A DNA stretch of 14,097 bases from an uncultured Oceanobacillus sp. (GTDB taxonomy: Bacteria > Bacillota > Bacilli > Bacillales > Amphibacillaceae), in contig CALKWU010000071.1 of NCBI GenBank assembly GCA_938004015.1, positions 1-14,097 on the forward strand, given 5' to 3'. Both the position numbers and the translations under genes were made by a program. Every line of letters starts with the position of its first letter. Within the stretch, counting starts at the first letter, position 1. The notes under the pieces are model-generated. The model made no database searches and had not been told where the DNA came from. It saw only the letters and a program-made list of their open reading frames with translations. Below, piece by piece: positions 1 through 6,411 of the stretch.

Positions 1-11
1 GGAGTCAAAAA

Positions 12-782
12 ATGAAACTAGTCTCATGGAATGTCAATGGCATACGAGCTTGTGTACGAAAAGGATTTATCGATTATTTCAATGATATCGATGCGGATAT
101 TTTCTGCATTCAAGAAACGAAGGTGCAAGAAGGGCAAATCGAATTGGATTTGGATGGATACTTCCAATATTGGAATTATGCGGAGAGAAAAGGCTATTCC
201 GGCACGGCTGTCTTTACGAAGAAAAAACCGCTCCGTGTCCATTATGGTGTCGGCGAAGAAGAGACAGAAGCGGAAGGTCGAATCATCACGTTGGAATATG
301 AGAATTTTTATCTCGTTAATGTCTATACCCCAAATGCGAAGCGCGATCTGTCGAGACTGAACTATCGCCTCGAATGGGAAGATAAAATGTTCGCATATTT
401 AAAAGAACTTGATGCAAAGAAGCCGGTCATTTATTGTGGGGATTTGAATGTGGCCCATGAAGAAATCGATATCCGCAATTATAAATCGAATCATGGAAAC
501 TCCGGATTCACGAAGGAAGAAAGAGAAAAAATGACGCGCCTCCTATCCAATGGTTTCATCGATACATTACGCTACTTCCATCCGGATACCGATGGCATTT
601 ATACGTGGTGGTCATACATGCCCACCGTAAGGGAACGCAATATCGGTTGGCGGATTGACTACTTTATCGTGTCGGAACGATTAAAAGATGCGCTCGTCCA
701 ATCCGTGGCACATCCTGAGGTGATGGGAAGCGACCACTGTCCGGTGATGTTGGAACTGGGCGATGACATGTGGGATGTATGA
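12..782 (+). CDS. exoA: Exodeoxyribonuclease III / AP endonuclease (ExoA)
   Basis: This is a complete 256-residue protein of the exonuclease III (Xth/APE1) family. The family cuts DNA 5' of abasic sites and has 3'-phosphodiesterase and 3'-5' exonuclease activity in base excision repair in the cytoplasm. Family motifs are in order: SWNVNGIR (5-12), QETK with metal-binding Glu35 (34-37), NVYTPN (103-108), GDLNVAH with Asp144 and Asn146 (143-149), GWRIDYF (212-218) and GSDHCPV with the catalytic Asp241-His242 (239-245). Length matches Bacillus ExoA (about 252 aa). The ATG follows GGAG at 1-4 with about 7 bases between. The gene ends ahead of a strong hairpin at 865-915, so it closes its transcription unit. 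Identification is from motifs and is very secure; whether genes upstream belong to the same operon cannot be seen. Confidence 0.97.
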   Translation: MKLVSWNVNGIRACVRKGFIDYFNDIDADIFCIQETKVQEGQIELDLDGYFQYWNYAERKGYSGTAVFTKKKPLRVHYGVGEEETEAEGRIITLEYENFYLVNVYTPNAKRDLSRLNYRLEWEDKMFAYLKELDAKKPVIYCGDLNVAHEEIDIRNYKSNHGNSGFTKEEREKMTRLLSNGFIDTLRYFHPDTDGIYTWWSYMPTVRERNIGWRIDYFIVSERLKDALVQSVAHPEVMGSDHCPVMLELGDDMWDV

Positions 783-864
783 CTGGATGATGAAGTTTGC
801 ACCAAATAATCGATTGAAAGCCGACAATGGATTGATAAGGACCGTCCTTAAACTAATATCATTA

Positions 865-915
865 AAAATGCGCCCAAATTCCTTTGAATCATAAAGGAAA
901 TTCAGGGCGCATTTT
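865..915. terminator. Bidirectional rho-independent terminator
   Basis: A perfect 11-bp outer stem (AAAATGCGCCC at 865-875 with GGGCGCATTTT at 905-915) continues into a second, slightly bulged stem built from CCTTT and AAAGG around the loop. T-runs occur on both sides, so it can end exoA on the plus strand and the lipoprotein gene on the minus strand. The 783-864 and 916-1044 stretches hold nothing else that I can support. Confidence 0.8.
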
Positions 916-1044
916 CCGTTGCATTCAAGTAGAGCTATCCTTAAAACGACATAAAGAAAAAGCAATTCGGATCATGAGGCCAGTTATTCCATCGACCTCC
1001 GTGCTGGCATAAAATCTTTCTCCCGGCATCTATCCATCGCCACC

Positions 1045-2124
1045 TTAATCCATTTCATCGATCGGAGTCGTGTTGGAATTTCCATCACTGTCTTCTGCAT
1101 CATCCTCATCATCAGCTGGTGGTTGTTCACGTCTTTCTTCTTCATTACGATTGTCATCATCTGAAGGATCGCTTTGTCCAGCATCGGGCTTGCGATTCGT
1201 ATCATCTGAACCACTGGAATCAGCCCTGTCAGGTGAATTTGTGTTTGTGTCGTTTTGTGACTGGTCATTGTTGGAACTGTTTGTTGATTCTCCGCCACTT
1301 GGACTATTTGTCGAATGAGTGACACTGGAATTGTTTGATGTGTTATAAGACGGTTGTGTGTTATTAGAACTTGTATATGTACTAGTTGCAGGGGGATTCG
1401 TATTTGTCCAAACTGTATTTGATGAATCATCTTTATTTTCTGCAGCAAATTCTGTTTCTTCAATGGTTTCCACTGCTGCCACTAATCGATTCAGATGTTT
1501 AGTCAATTCTTTTCTTATTTCATTGTTTTTGATTTCCTTCAGTAGTTCTTCCGCTTCTTTGACATCTTGCTCTGTCACATCTGTAATGATTTCTCCATCT
1601 TGTATAAACGATTCGAAATATGACATCACAAGCTCGATGTGTTCCGACTGTGCAAAAGCGACCTCGATTTTTTCCGTTAAACGTTCATAATATTCGTTCA
1701 GTGCCCGATAGATTTCTAAAGTTTCTTTTAAATCTTCTATCGTATCGAGCGTCACATCTTTTGCAAGAATGTCATCTTTTACAAATAATGAATGGATTTC
1801 ATTGTCAAGCTCGAACATACTTTTCGCTCTGTCTGTCATATCGTAGGTTAACAACAGCTCTGATTCGTTTTCCGGACTGAACGCCTTATCAATTTCAGCC
1901 ATAATGAGTTCCACTACTTCGTTGATTTGTTCCATTGTCAGGCCTTCCGCCAAATCGGTTTTATCTTCATTGTAAAGGGTTTCTGCCTTTTCTTTAATCG
2001 AAGCGATGCGTTCTGCATCTTCCTTAGCCTGTTCCTCAGAATCGTCTTTCTCACTTCCACATCCTGCAAAAATCGCTGCCAACAACAGACAGAAGAGAAA
2101 AAGGGTTGTTTTTTTATATTTCAT
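1045..2124 (-). CDS. Lipoprotein with long low-complexity hydrophilic tail
   Basis: A 359-residue protein I do not recognise beyond its export class. Residues 1-22 form a lipoprotein signal: Lys-rich start, hydrophobic core at 8-20, and lipobox FAGC with Cys22 as the predicted lipid-attached residue after signal peptidase II cleavage. Residues 25-228 are charged and mostly helical-looking (Glu/Lys/Leu-rich). Residues 229-359 are a disordered tail dominated by Ser, Thr, Asn and then Asp/Glu/Arg/Pro, ending in acidic runs. Such tails often act as spacers through the cell wall, which is inference here. The ATG at 2122-2124 has only a weak AGGGA-type ribosome site. A strand-compatible terminator lies at 865-915. 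The gene is convergent with exoA. Function is unknown; an overlapping 159-residue frame inside the tail is a shadow of the repetitive composition. Confidence 0.85.
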   Translation of the reverse strand: MKYKKTTLFLFCLLLAAIFAGCGSEKDDSEEQAKEDAERIASIKEKAETLYNEDKTDLAEGLTMEQINEVVELIMAEIDKAFSPENESELLLTYDMTDRAKSMFELDNEIHSLFVKDDILAKDVTLDTIEDLKETLEIYRALNEYYERLTEKIEVAFAQSEHIELVMSYFESFIQDGEIITDVTEQDVKEAEELLKEIKNNEIRKELTKHLNRLVAAVETIEETEFAAENKDDSSNTVWTNTNPPATSTYTSSNNTQPSYNTSNNSSVTHSTNSPSGGESTNSSNNDQSQNDTNTNSPDRADSSGSDDTNRKPDAGQSDPSDDDNRNEEERREQPPADDEDDAEDSDGNSNTTPIDEMD

Positions 2125-2209
2125 TTTTAAGTCATTCCCTTGGATTTTTTGCTTTGATTCTCTAATGCATGTACATAAATTGACACAACAAAACTAAATT
2201 CTTTCTTTC

Positions 2210-2218
2210 ATCATACCA
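2210..2218 (-). promoter_or_regulatory. Candidate extended -10 promoter for the lipoprotein gene
   Basis: On the minus strand this reads TGG-TATGAT, an extended -10 (TGn plus 5/6 match to TATAAT). No good -35 box sits upstream. It would give a leader of roughly 80 bases. The same nonamer occurs upstream of the hydrolase at 3926-3934. Weak evidence taken alone. Confidence 0.3.
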
Positions 2219-2241
2219 GAATTCTAAAGTATAAGGGCTCT

Positions 2242-2400
2242 TTAATTGAATGTCCATCCATCATCGTTAAAATCAATGGAATCCATTAGCTGAACGATAC
2301 TTTTGGAAAAAGCATTTTCAAGAATTCCGAAATTCAATACATTCTTTTGCAACTTTAGACGATTCCATGTATACCTTTCGGGAATTTTACCTTTTCTCAT
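2242..2400 (-). CDS. Possible 52-residue small ORF or gene remnant
   Basis: An ATG at 2398-2400 opens 52 sense codons ending at TAA. The composition is protein-like: starts MRKGKIPERYTWNRL and ends IDFNDDGWTFN, with balanced charges and hydrophobics. There is no ribosome binding site upstream and no recognised family. It may be the C-terminal remnant of a decayed gene: the partly overlapping frame just upstream ends in NEKR at the same place, as a frameshift would produce. I include it only as a possibility. Confidence 0.2.
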   Translation of the reverse strand: MRKGKIPERYTWNRLKLQKNVLNFGILENAFSKSIVQLMDSIDFNDDGWTFN

Positions 2401-2595
2401 TTATTGAATCGATATCTACATTATAATATAAATCAAAGAAAACACAATTTGAGTAAAAAGTATTATCAATTGAAAAAAACAGTAAGCCGAAGCTACTTAA
2501 ATCCCCGTACCATCGTTGTATTGAACTGAATAAGCCATAATTATCACGAATCATACAATTGAAATAATTCAGTTTAATGGGAGGGGACAAAAAGC

Positions 2596-2831
2596 GTGAT
2601 ACCATCGATTAACGATTTACTTAATACAGTAGAATACCAAAGCTTTGTGGGGCGTGAAGCTGAACTTCAATTGATGCACGGGCAATTAGAAGTAAATCGA
2701 AATCAATGGAACTTTTTACACTTCCAGTGACCGTCGAGGATGAGGGAGGCAATGAAATAGAAATCATAAAACGTATTCCTTCTGTACATCATGTCGATTC
2801 AAGGCAATCAAAATCTTTGACAACCTATTGA
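2596..2831 (+). pseudogene. 5' remnant of an AAA-type ATPase gene
   Basis: A GTG at 2596 follows an excellent ribosome site (GGGAGGGGA at 2579-2587) and opens a 44-codon frame ending at TGA 2728-2730. It contains SFVGREAEL (residues 16-24), the hallmark start of large regulatory ATPases, followed by NQWNFLHF, where homologs normally run into the Walker A loop GxGGIGKT. Here the frame stops first, so the nucleotide-binding core is absent. An overlapping second frame from 2706 to 2831 continues for 41 codons (including GGNEIEIIKRIP), and a third frame stays open toward 2924; neither restores the family. I read it as an internally deleted or frameshifted gene that keeps its translation start. 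Confidence 0.55.
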
Positions 2832-2890
2832 CGTCCATTGGAAGATTGAACGCAGATGAAACAAAACCCATTCAGACATACAACGATTTT

Positions 2891-2938
2891 AAAAAAGTGA
2901 GTCATTCAGGCTTTTTCCGATAGATGACTCACTTTTTT
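2891..2938. terminator. Bidirectional rho-independent terminator
   Basis: A perfect 15-bp inverted repeat: AAAAAAGTGAGTCAT at 2891-2905 pairs with its complement at 2924-2938, with an 18-base loop. Terminal T6 runs exist in both orientations. It serves the remnant ATPase gene on the plus strand and the hydrolase gene, which stops at 2946, on the minus strand. Confidence 0.9.
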
Positions 2939-2945
2939 ACATAAA

Positions 2946-3893
2946 TTATTGTTTTATCTTTTGAAAATAATCGACAATGCCTAACGCACTGATTTGGATA
3001 TCCAAATTGATGATGACATAAACGTCATGGTCGTCCGGGATGCCAAAGCCGCGGAGATGGGATTTCACCTTATCCATGATGCGGCTCGCAATGTCGTTAT
3101 AATTGCCGCCTTCATCCATGACATCTTCCGCAATGTCCATATACACATCAAGCCATTCGGCAACTTGTCTGAGCGCTTCAACTGGATTTTCCGTCATGCC
3201 GAAATGGCCGAAATAAATGCGATCCACATTTTTATCTTTCACCCGTTGAATGGAAGCATGCATATCATTCGGATTGAAGTGATTGGGCGATGTGGACGGC
3301 AAATACAATTCAACCCCATCCTGAAGGAGCAGTTCATAACGGATTCCCGTCGTATCACCAGTGAAAATCCCGTTGCTCACCGGATCATAAATGCTGAAAT
3401 GATGTTTAGCGTGCCCTGGAGTGTCCCAAAATTCCAATATACAATCCGGGCCGATTTGCAATGTGTCCCCTTCTGATTTTTCAATCAACCGATTTTCCGG
3501 CACCGGAACAATCGGGTCGTAAATTTCCGAAAAACTATCCCCATAAATCGCCCGGGCACCCGCCGCAAGTTTTGTCGGATCGATTAAATGCCGGCCACCA
3601 CGAGGATGGACGAACAACTTCGCATTCGGGCACTGTTGGAGCAAATACCCTGCTCCTCCGGCATGATCGAGATGGACATGAGTCACGATGACATTTTTCA
3701 CATCATGCAAAGTGTAGCCAAGTTCTTCCAACCCTCTTTTGATATATCTCACCGATGGACTCGGGCCCACTTCTATCAATGTCAGTTCCTCTTCCTCAAT
3801 GACATAGGTCCCCGTCCGGCTTGGAATATCCATGTCGAAACCATCAATCAAAGCGATGCGTCCGTCCAAACGAATCGGCTTTTTCTCTTTCAT
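2946..3893 (-). CDS. Metallo-beta-lactamase-fold hydrolase
   Basis: A complete 315-residue cytoplasmic protein (no signal peptide) of the metallo-beta-lactamase superfamily. The metal site is fully present: THVHLDHAGG with His72, His74, Asp76 and His77; TPGHAKHH with His161; FTGD with bridging Asp180; and FGHFG with His230. The N-terminal part carries TYVIEEEELTLIEVGPSPS (about 30-48), typical of this superfamily's first strands. A C-terminal helical extension (about 235-315) is longer than in minimal glyoxalase II enzymes. The substrate cannot be read from sequence: hydrolysis of a thioester or lactone is possible. Start choice: the ATG at 3891-3893 has AAAGGGGGA about 8 bases upstream. The gene stands alone between a candidate promoter at 3926-3934 and a bidirectional terminator. 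Confidence 0.93.
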   Translation of the reverse strand: MKEKKPIRLDGRIALIDGFDMDIPSRTGTYVIEEEELTLIEVGPSPSVRYIKRGLEELGYTLHDVKNVIVTHVHLDHAGGAGYLLQQCPNAKLFVHPRGGRHLIDPTKLAAGARAIYGDSFSEIYDPIVPVPENRLIEKSEGDTLQIGPDCILEFWDTPGHAKHHFSIYDPVSNGIFTGDTTGIRYELLLQDGVELYLPSTSPNHFNPNDMHASIQRVKDKNVDRIYFGHFGMTENPVEALRQVAEWLDVYMDIAEDVMDEGGNYNDIASRIMDKVKSHLRGFGIPDDHDVYVIINLDIQISALGIVDYFQKIKQ

Positions 3894-3925
3894 CCAACTT
3901 TTCCCCCTTTACGTTTCTTAATCCC

Positions 3926-3934
3926 ATCATACCA
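3926..3934 (-). promoter_or_regulatory. Candidate extended -10 promoter of the MBL-fold gene
   Basis: The minus strand reads TGG-TATGAT, an extended -10 element, about 35 bases upstream of the ATG. The -35 region (near TTCGCT) is poor, as extended -10 promoters allow. It lies right where a promoter for this single-gene unit is needed. Confidence 0.4.
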
Positions 3935-3975
3935 AAACGATCCAGGGGAAGCGAAGGCATCTTTCCGAAATCGTA

Positions 3976-4007
3976 TGAATAACATTCCTCAATTCGAAGA
4001 AAATAAT
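3976..4007 (+). promoter_or_regulatory. Candidate sigma-G type (forespore) promoter
   Basis: TGAATA at 3976-3981 equals the sigma-G -35 consensus. AATAATA at 4001-4007 matches the CATnnTA -10 except for its first base. The spacer is 19 bases, one or two longer than ideal. Several CotF-family genes of Bacillus subtilis are known sigma-G genes, which fits, but the assignment is inference. Confidence 0.4.
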
Positions 4008-4034
4008 ACGGAATAACATAAGGAGGTTATATAA

Positions 4035-4646
4035 ATGTTTCAGCAGCAAAATGAAAATTTCAAGGAATCTTCCCATATGCCGGCACGGATGAGCCATGGC
4101 GGACACGAGATGTTCGATTCCCATCAGGCGATTGACGGGCTCGTTGCAGCTTTGGAACATAGTGTATTATACGAACCGCATATTCAAGATGATGAATTGA
4201 AGCAATTGATGACAAGGCAAAAAATGTATATGACCCAATTGTATAATACGATTGTCGAAACGTTACAAACCGGTCAGGAACCATCCGTCAAAACAAAAAC
4301 TTACAATATGCCCTATGACAATGATACGATTTACGGAATGGAACCGGGCCAACCGAAAAAGCCTGCCCAATCAATTAACGAAATCAACGACCAATGCATT
4401 TCCAGCTTCATGATGGGGCATTTGAAAGCTTGTGCCTCGCATTTCACGATGACGGCTTTGGAATCGACGAATCCAGTCATGCGCCGTGTATTTGCCGATA
4501 GTGTCCCCAACTTGATCGAAATGGCATACGAAATATTCCTATATCAAAACAAAAACAAATATTACCAAGTCCCTCAGCTCAAAGAAGAAGATATGCAAAT
4601 TTATATGAACAGTTTCGCCAAACTCCAAGGTCAAATGCCGCATTAA
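4035..4646 (+). CDS. CotF-family spore coat protein
   Basis: A 203-residue protein of the CotF spore coat family. It has two helical blocks typical of that ferritin-like architecture: residues 28-78, with DSHQAIDGLVAALEHS and a run around RQKMYMTQLYNTIVETL, and residues 112-195, with SFMMGHLKACASHFTMTALES and a second helix around RRVFADSVPNLIEMAYEIF. Between them is a Pro/Gly-rich linker (90-111). The N-terminus is rich in Gln, His and Met. The ATG follows a near-perfect AAGGAGG at 4020-4026. A terminator follows directly at 4652, so the gene is monocistronic. Expected location is the spore coat or forespore; family members are expressed late in sporulation. Family call is secure, exact ortholog is not. 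Confidence 0.88.
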   Translation: MFQQQNENFKESSHMPARMSHGGHEMFDSHQAIDGLVAALEHSVLYEPHIQDDELKQLMTRQKMYMTQLYNTIVETLQTGQEPSVKTKTYNMPYDNDTIYGMEPGQPKKPAQSINEINDQCISSFMMGHLKACASHFTMTALESTNPVMRRVFADSVPNLIEMAYEIFLYQNKNKYYQVPQLKEEDMQIYMNSFAKLQGQMPH

Positions 4647-4651
4647 AACGC

Positions 4652-4686
4652 AAAAAGAAGGCTAAACGAGATTAGCCTTCTTTTTT
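4652..4686 (+). terminator. Rho-independent terminator after the coat gene
   Basis: A 13-bp stem (AAAAAGAAGGCTA with its complement at 4673-4685), an 8-base loop and a T6 run. It starts 6 bases after the coat gene stop. Confidence 0.9.
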
Positions 4687-4756
4687 ACATACAGTGTGAA
4701 TCTTTTTCAACGGCCCATCCGTAGTACAACCAGTAACGGAGAGAGGAGCTCAAGGA

Positions 4757-5554
4757 ATGAACAATCATGAGATCGATTATTTTATCCACGGGGATGACAT
4801 GCAATTTGTCGAAGTAGAATTGGATCCATATGAAACGGTCATTGCTGAAGCGGGAAGCTTAATGATGATGGAAGATCAAATCCAAATGGAAACGATTTTC
4901 GGTGACGGTTCTGGAAAGGAAGCACCAGGTCTCATGGGAAAATTGATCGGAGCTGGAAAACGTGTGATTACAGGGGAAAGCTTATTTATGACCGCTTTCA
5001 CGAATGAAGGAAGCGGAAAAAGAAAAGTTTCCTTCGCTTCCCCGTATCCTGGGAAAATCATTCCGATGGATTTAAGAGAATTGGGTGGAAAAGTCATCTG
5101 CCAAAAAGATGCTTTTCTTGCGGCGGCAAAGGGTGTCAGTGTAGGAATTGAGTTCCAACGAAAAATCGGTGTCGGCTTTTTTGGTGGTGAAGGTTTCATC
5201 ATGCAAAAGCTTGAAGGGGACGGGATGGCATTTGTCCATGCCGGTGGTACAATCCATAAGAAAACACTCGACGTCGGTGAATCGTTGCGCGTGGATACCG
5301 GTTGTCTTGTGGCAATGACACAAAACATAGATTATTCGATTGAATACGTCGGCGGTATCAAAACAGCATTATTTGGTGGAGAAGGTCTATTTTTTGCCAC
5401 ACTTCGAGGACCTGGAACAGTATGGGTGCAATCCTTGCCATTCAGCCGACTGGCCAGCAGAGTTTTTGCCGCAGCGCCTGAACGCGGAGGTTCCAAGGAT
5501 GAAGGAAGTGTCGCTGGAGGACTTTTCAATATATTAGGTGGAGATAAAAATTGA
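4757..5554 (+). CDS. AIM24 / TIGR00266 family protein
   Basis: A 265-residue soluble protein of the AIM24 (TIGR00266) family. Characteristic features are the early EAGSLMMMEDQIQMET block (31-46), repeated beta-strand/Gly motifs such as FFGGEGFIMQKLEGDG (141-156) and FGGEGLFFATLRGPGTVWVQS (206-226), and HAGGTIHKKTLDVGESLRVDTG (161-182). The two GGEG repeats reflect the internally repeated beta-sandwich. The biochemical role of bacterial members is not established; yeast AIM24 is mitochondrial. The ribosome site AGAGGAG at 4742-4748 precedes the ATG by 8 bases. The last 25 residues are a Gly/Ser-rich tail. There is no terminator before yfhD, 62 bases on, so read-through into it is possible. Confidence 0.9.
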   Translation: MNNHEIDYFIHGDDMQFVEVELDPYETVIAEAGSLMMMEDQIQMETIFGDGSGKEAPGLMGKLIGAGKRVITGESLFMTAFTNEGSGKRKVSFASPYPGKIIPMDLRELGGKVICQKDAFLAAAKGVSVGIEFQRKIGVGFFGGEGFIMQKLEGDGMAFVHAGGTIHKKTLDVGESLRVDTGCLVAMTQNIDYSIEYVGGIKTALFGGEGLFFATLRGPGTVWVQSLPFSRLASRVFAAAPERGGSKDEGSVAGGLFNILGGDKN

Positions 5555-5555
5555 T

Positions 5556-5585
5556 ACGATAAAAACTGAAGCGATGCACATACTA
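5556..5585 (+). promoter_or_regulatory. Candidate forespore (sigma-F/G) promoter of yfhD
   Basis: CATACTA at 5579-5585 is an exact match to the sigma-F/sigma-G -10 consensus. A weak GATA-type -35 (ending 5561) lies 17 bases upstream. B. subtilis yfhD is, as I recall, a forespore gene, which is the reason for the call. The -35 is poor, so confidence stays low. Confidence 0.35.
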
Positions 5586-5616
5586 CCTTTATCAAGCTGA
5601 TTAAAGGAGGCTTATC

Positions 5617-5799
5617 ATGGGTAGAGATGAGCATCGCAATAAGAAGAATTCCCGCCTTGCCCAGACTCCATTCCTGCAATTAAGACGAGGAACAACAGAC
5701 GGAATCGATGTCGAATATTCGGAAGAGCTGGCAGATGTGGATGATCGTAAAGCTCAGGCACGAAGCCGAGCTGCCGACAAACGAATGAAGGAAAAATAA
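5617..5799 (+). CDS. yfhD: YfhD-family small protein
   Basis: A 60-residue basic, hydrophilic protein with no membrane segment. The region GIDVEYSEELADVDDRKAQARSRAADKR (about 29-56) matches the conserved core of the Bacillus YfhD family (DVEFSEELAD followed by an Ala/Arg-rich stretch). Function is unknown; the B. subtilis gene is linked to the forespore. The start is fixed by AAAGGAGG at 5603-5610, 6 bases before the ATG. A strong terminator follows at 5811. Confidence 0.85.
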   Translation: MGRDEHRNKKNSRLAQTPFLQLRRGTTDGIDVEYSEELADVDDRKAQARSRAADKRMKEK

Positions 5800-5810
5800 C
5801 CTTAAGTCAG

Positions 5811-5848
5811 GTCGACACACGGCTCGTGTGTCGGCTTTATTTTTTTTT
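5811..5848 (+). terminator. Rho-independent terminator after yfhD
   Basis: Stem CGACACACG (5813-5821) pairs perfectly with CGTGTGTCG (5825-5833) around the triloop GCT. Outer G-C and T-G pairs extend it to 11 bp. A long T-run (TTTATTTTTTTT) follows. Confidence 0.93.
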
Positions 5849-5874
5849 GGACAGCGCATACACGGTATGTTCAT

Positions 5875-5903
5875 TTGATTTTTAAGGCCTTATCACGTAC
5901 ATT
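5875..5903 (+). promoter_or_regulatory. Candidate sigma-A promoter of yueI-cvfC
   Basis: TTGATT (5875-5880), a 17-base spacer and TACATT (5898-5903) give 4/6 matches in each box. It lies just after the yfhD terminator and 35 bases before the next ATG, where a promoter is required. Confidence 0.35.
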
Positions 5904-5937
5904 TAAAGTAGAGAACGTCTAAAAGGAATGAAAAATT

Positions 5938-6387
5938 ATGACGAAAAAAAGCGTTGACGATTATTTAATGGAAGGAATCTACGGGGTGCGTCTTCCGAAA
6001 GAAGAGGAAAGGATCCGCTTTCTCGGTACACTTCGGGAACGGATTGTCATTGCCTTGACGATTGGACAAGTCATGAGCGACTCCGGACTGAAAAAGCTCG
6101 AAGAAGAAATGCAACAACACCCGAATGCCCGCCTCATCATGAACGGTCATGTCGCCCACCGCTTTTTGAAAGAAGAAAAAGCCCTTGCGCAAAAATACAA
6201 TATTCCATATACAACGATCACAACTGAAGAAAACAAAACAGATATCGGTGCTGTCCTAACCTATGACCACGCCATTGATAAAGAAGAAATCTTTTTTAAT
6301 GAAGAAAAAGCAGTAGAGAAACAAGAAGAAAAAGAAAAACAAGAAGATCACTCATTTTTCTCGAGACTGAAGAAATGGTTCAGTTAG
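5938..6387 (+). CDS. yueI: YueI family protein (DUF1694)
   Basis: A 149-residue protein of the YueI/DUF1694 family, known from Bacillales but of unknown function. Residues 1-115 carry the family fold: SVDDYLMEGIYG (5-16), PKEEERIRFLGTLRERIVIALT (20-41) and GLKKLEEEM with the conserved ARLIMNGHVAHRFLKEEKALA segment (64-84). Residues 118-149 are Glu/Lys-rich and likely coiled coil or disordered, ending in FFSRLKKWFS, an amphipathic basic-aromatic end that could contact a membrane (inference). AAAAGGA at 5921-5927 precedes the ATG by 10 bases. It is followed after 24 bases by cvfC with no terminator, so the two are probably one transcript. Confidence 0.85.
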   Translation: MTKKSVDDYLMEGIYGVRLPKEEERIRFLGTLRERIVIALTIGQVMSDSGLKKLEEEMQQHPNARLIMNGHVAHRFLKEEKALAQKYNIPYTTITTEENKTDIGAVLTYDHAIDKEEIFFNEEKAVEKQEEKEKQEDHSFFSRLKKWFS

Positions 6388-6411
6388 GGAAGCGTTTTTA
6401 GGAGGTTTGTT

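Larger units (their letters stand above)
2125..2595. other. Gene-poor AT-rich intergenic stretch
   Basis: Nearly 470 bases between the lipoprotein start and the ATPase remnant. It holds one extended -10 candidate (2210-2218) and a possible 52-codon minus-strand frame (2242-2400). A 72-codon minus-strand frame at 2387-2605 lacks a ribosome site and has no recognisable motif. The stretch looks like decayed or plain intergenic sequence; no RNA gene or mobile-element end was seen. Confidence 0.5.

Noticed and set aside
984..1463. A 159-codon minus-strand frame inside the lipoprotein gene
   Set aside because: It overlaps the low-complexity tail in another frame, has Met/Gln/Thr-rich shadow composition and no ribosome site.
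2387..2605. A 72-codon minus-strand frame
   Set aside because: No ribosome site, no motif, and it overlaps the ribosome site of the ATPase remnant on the other strand.
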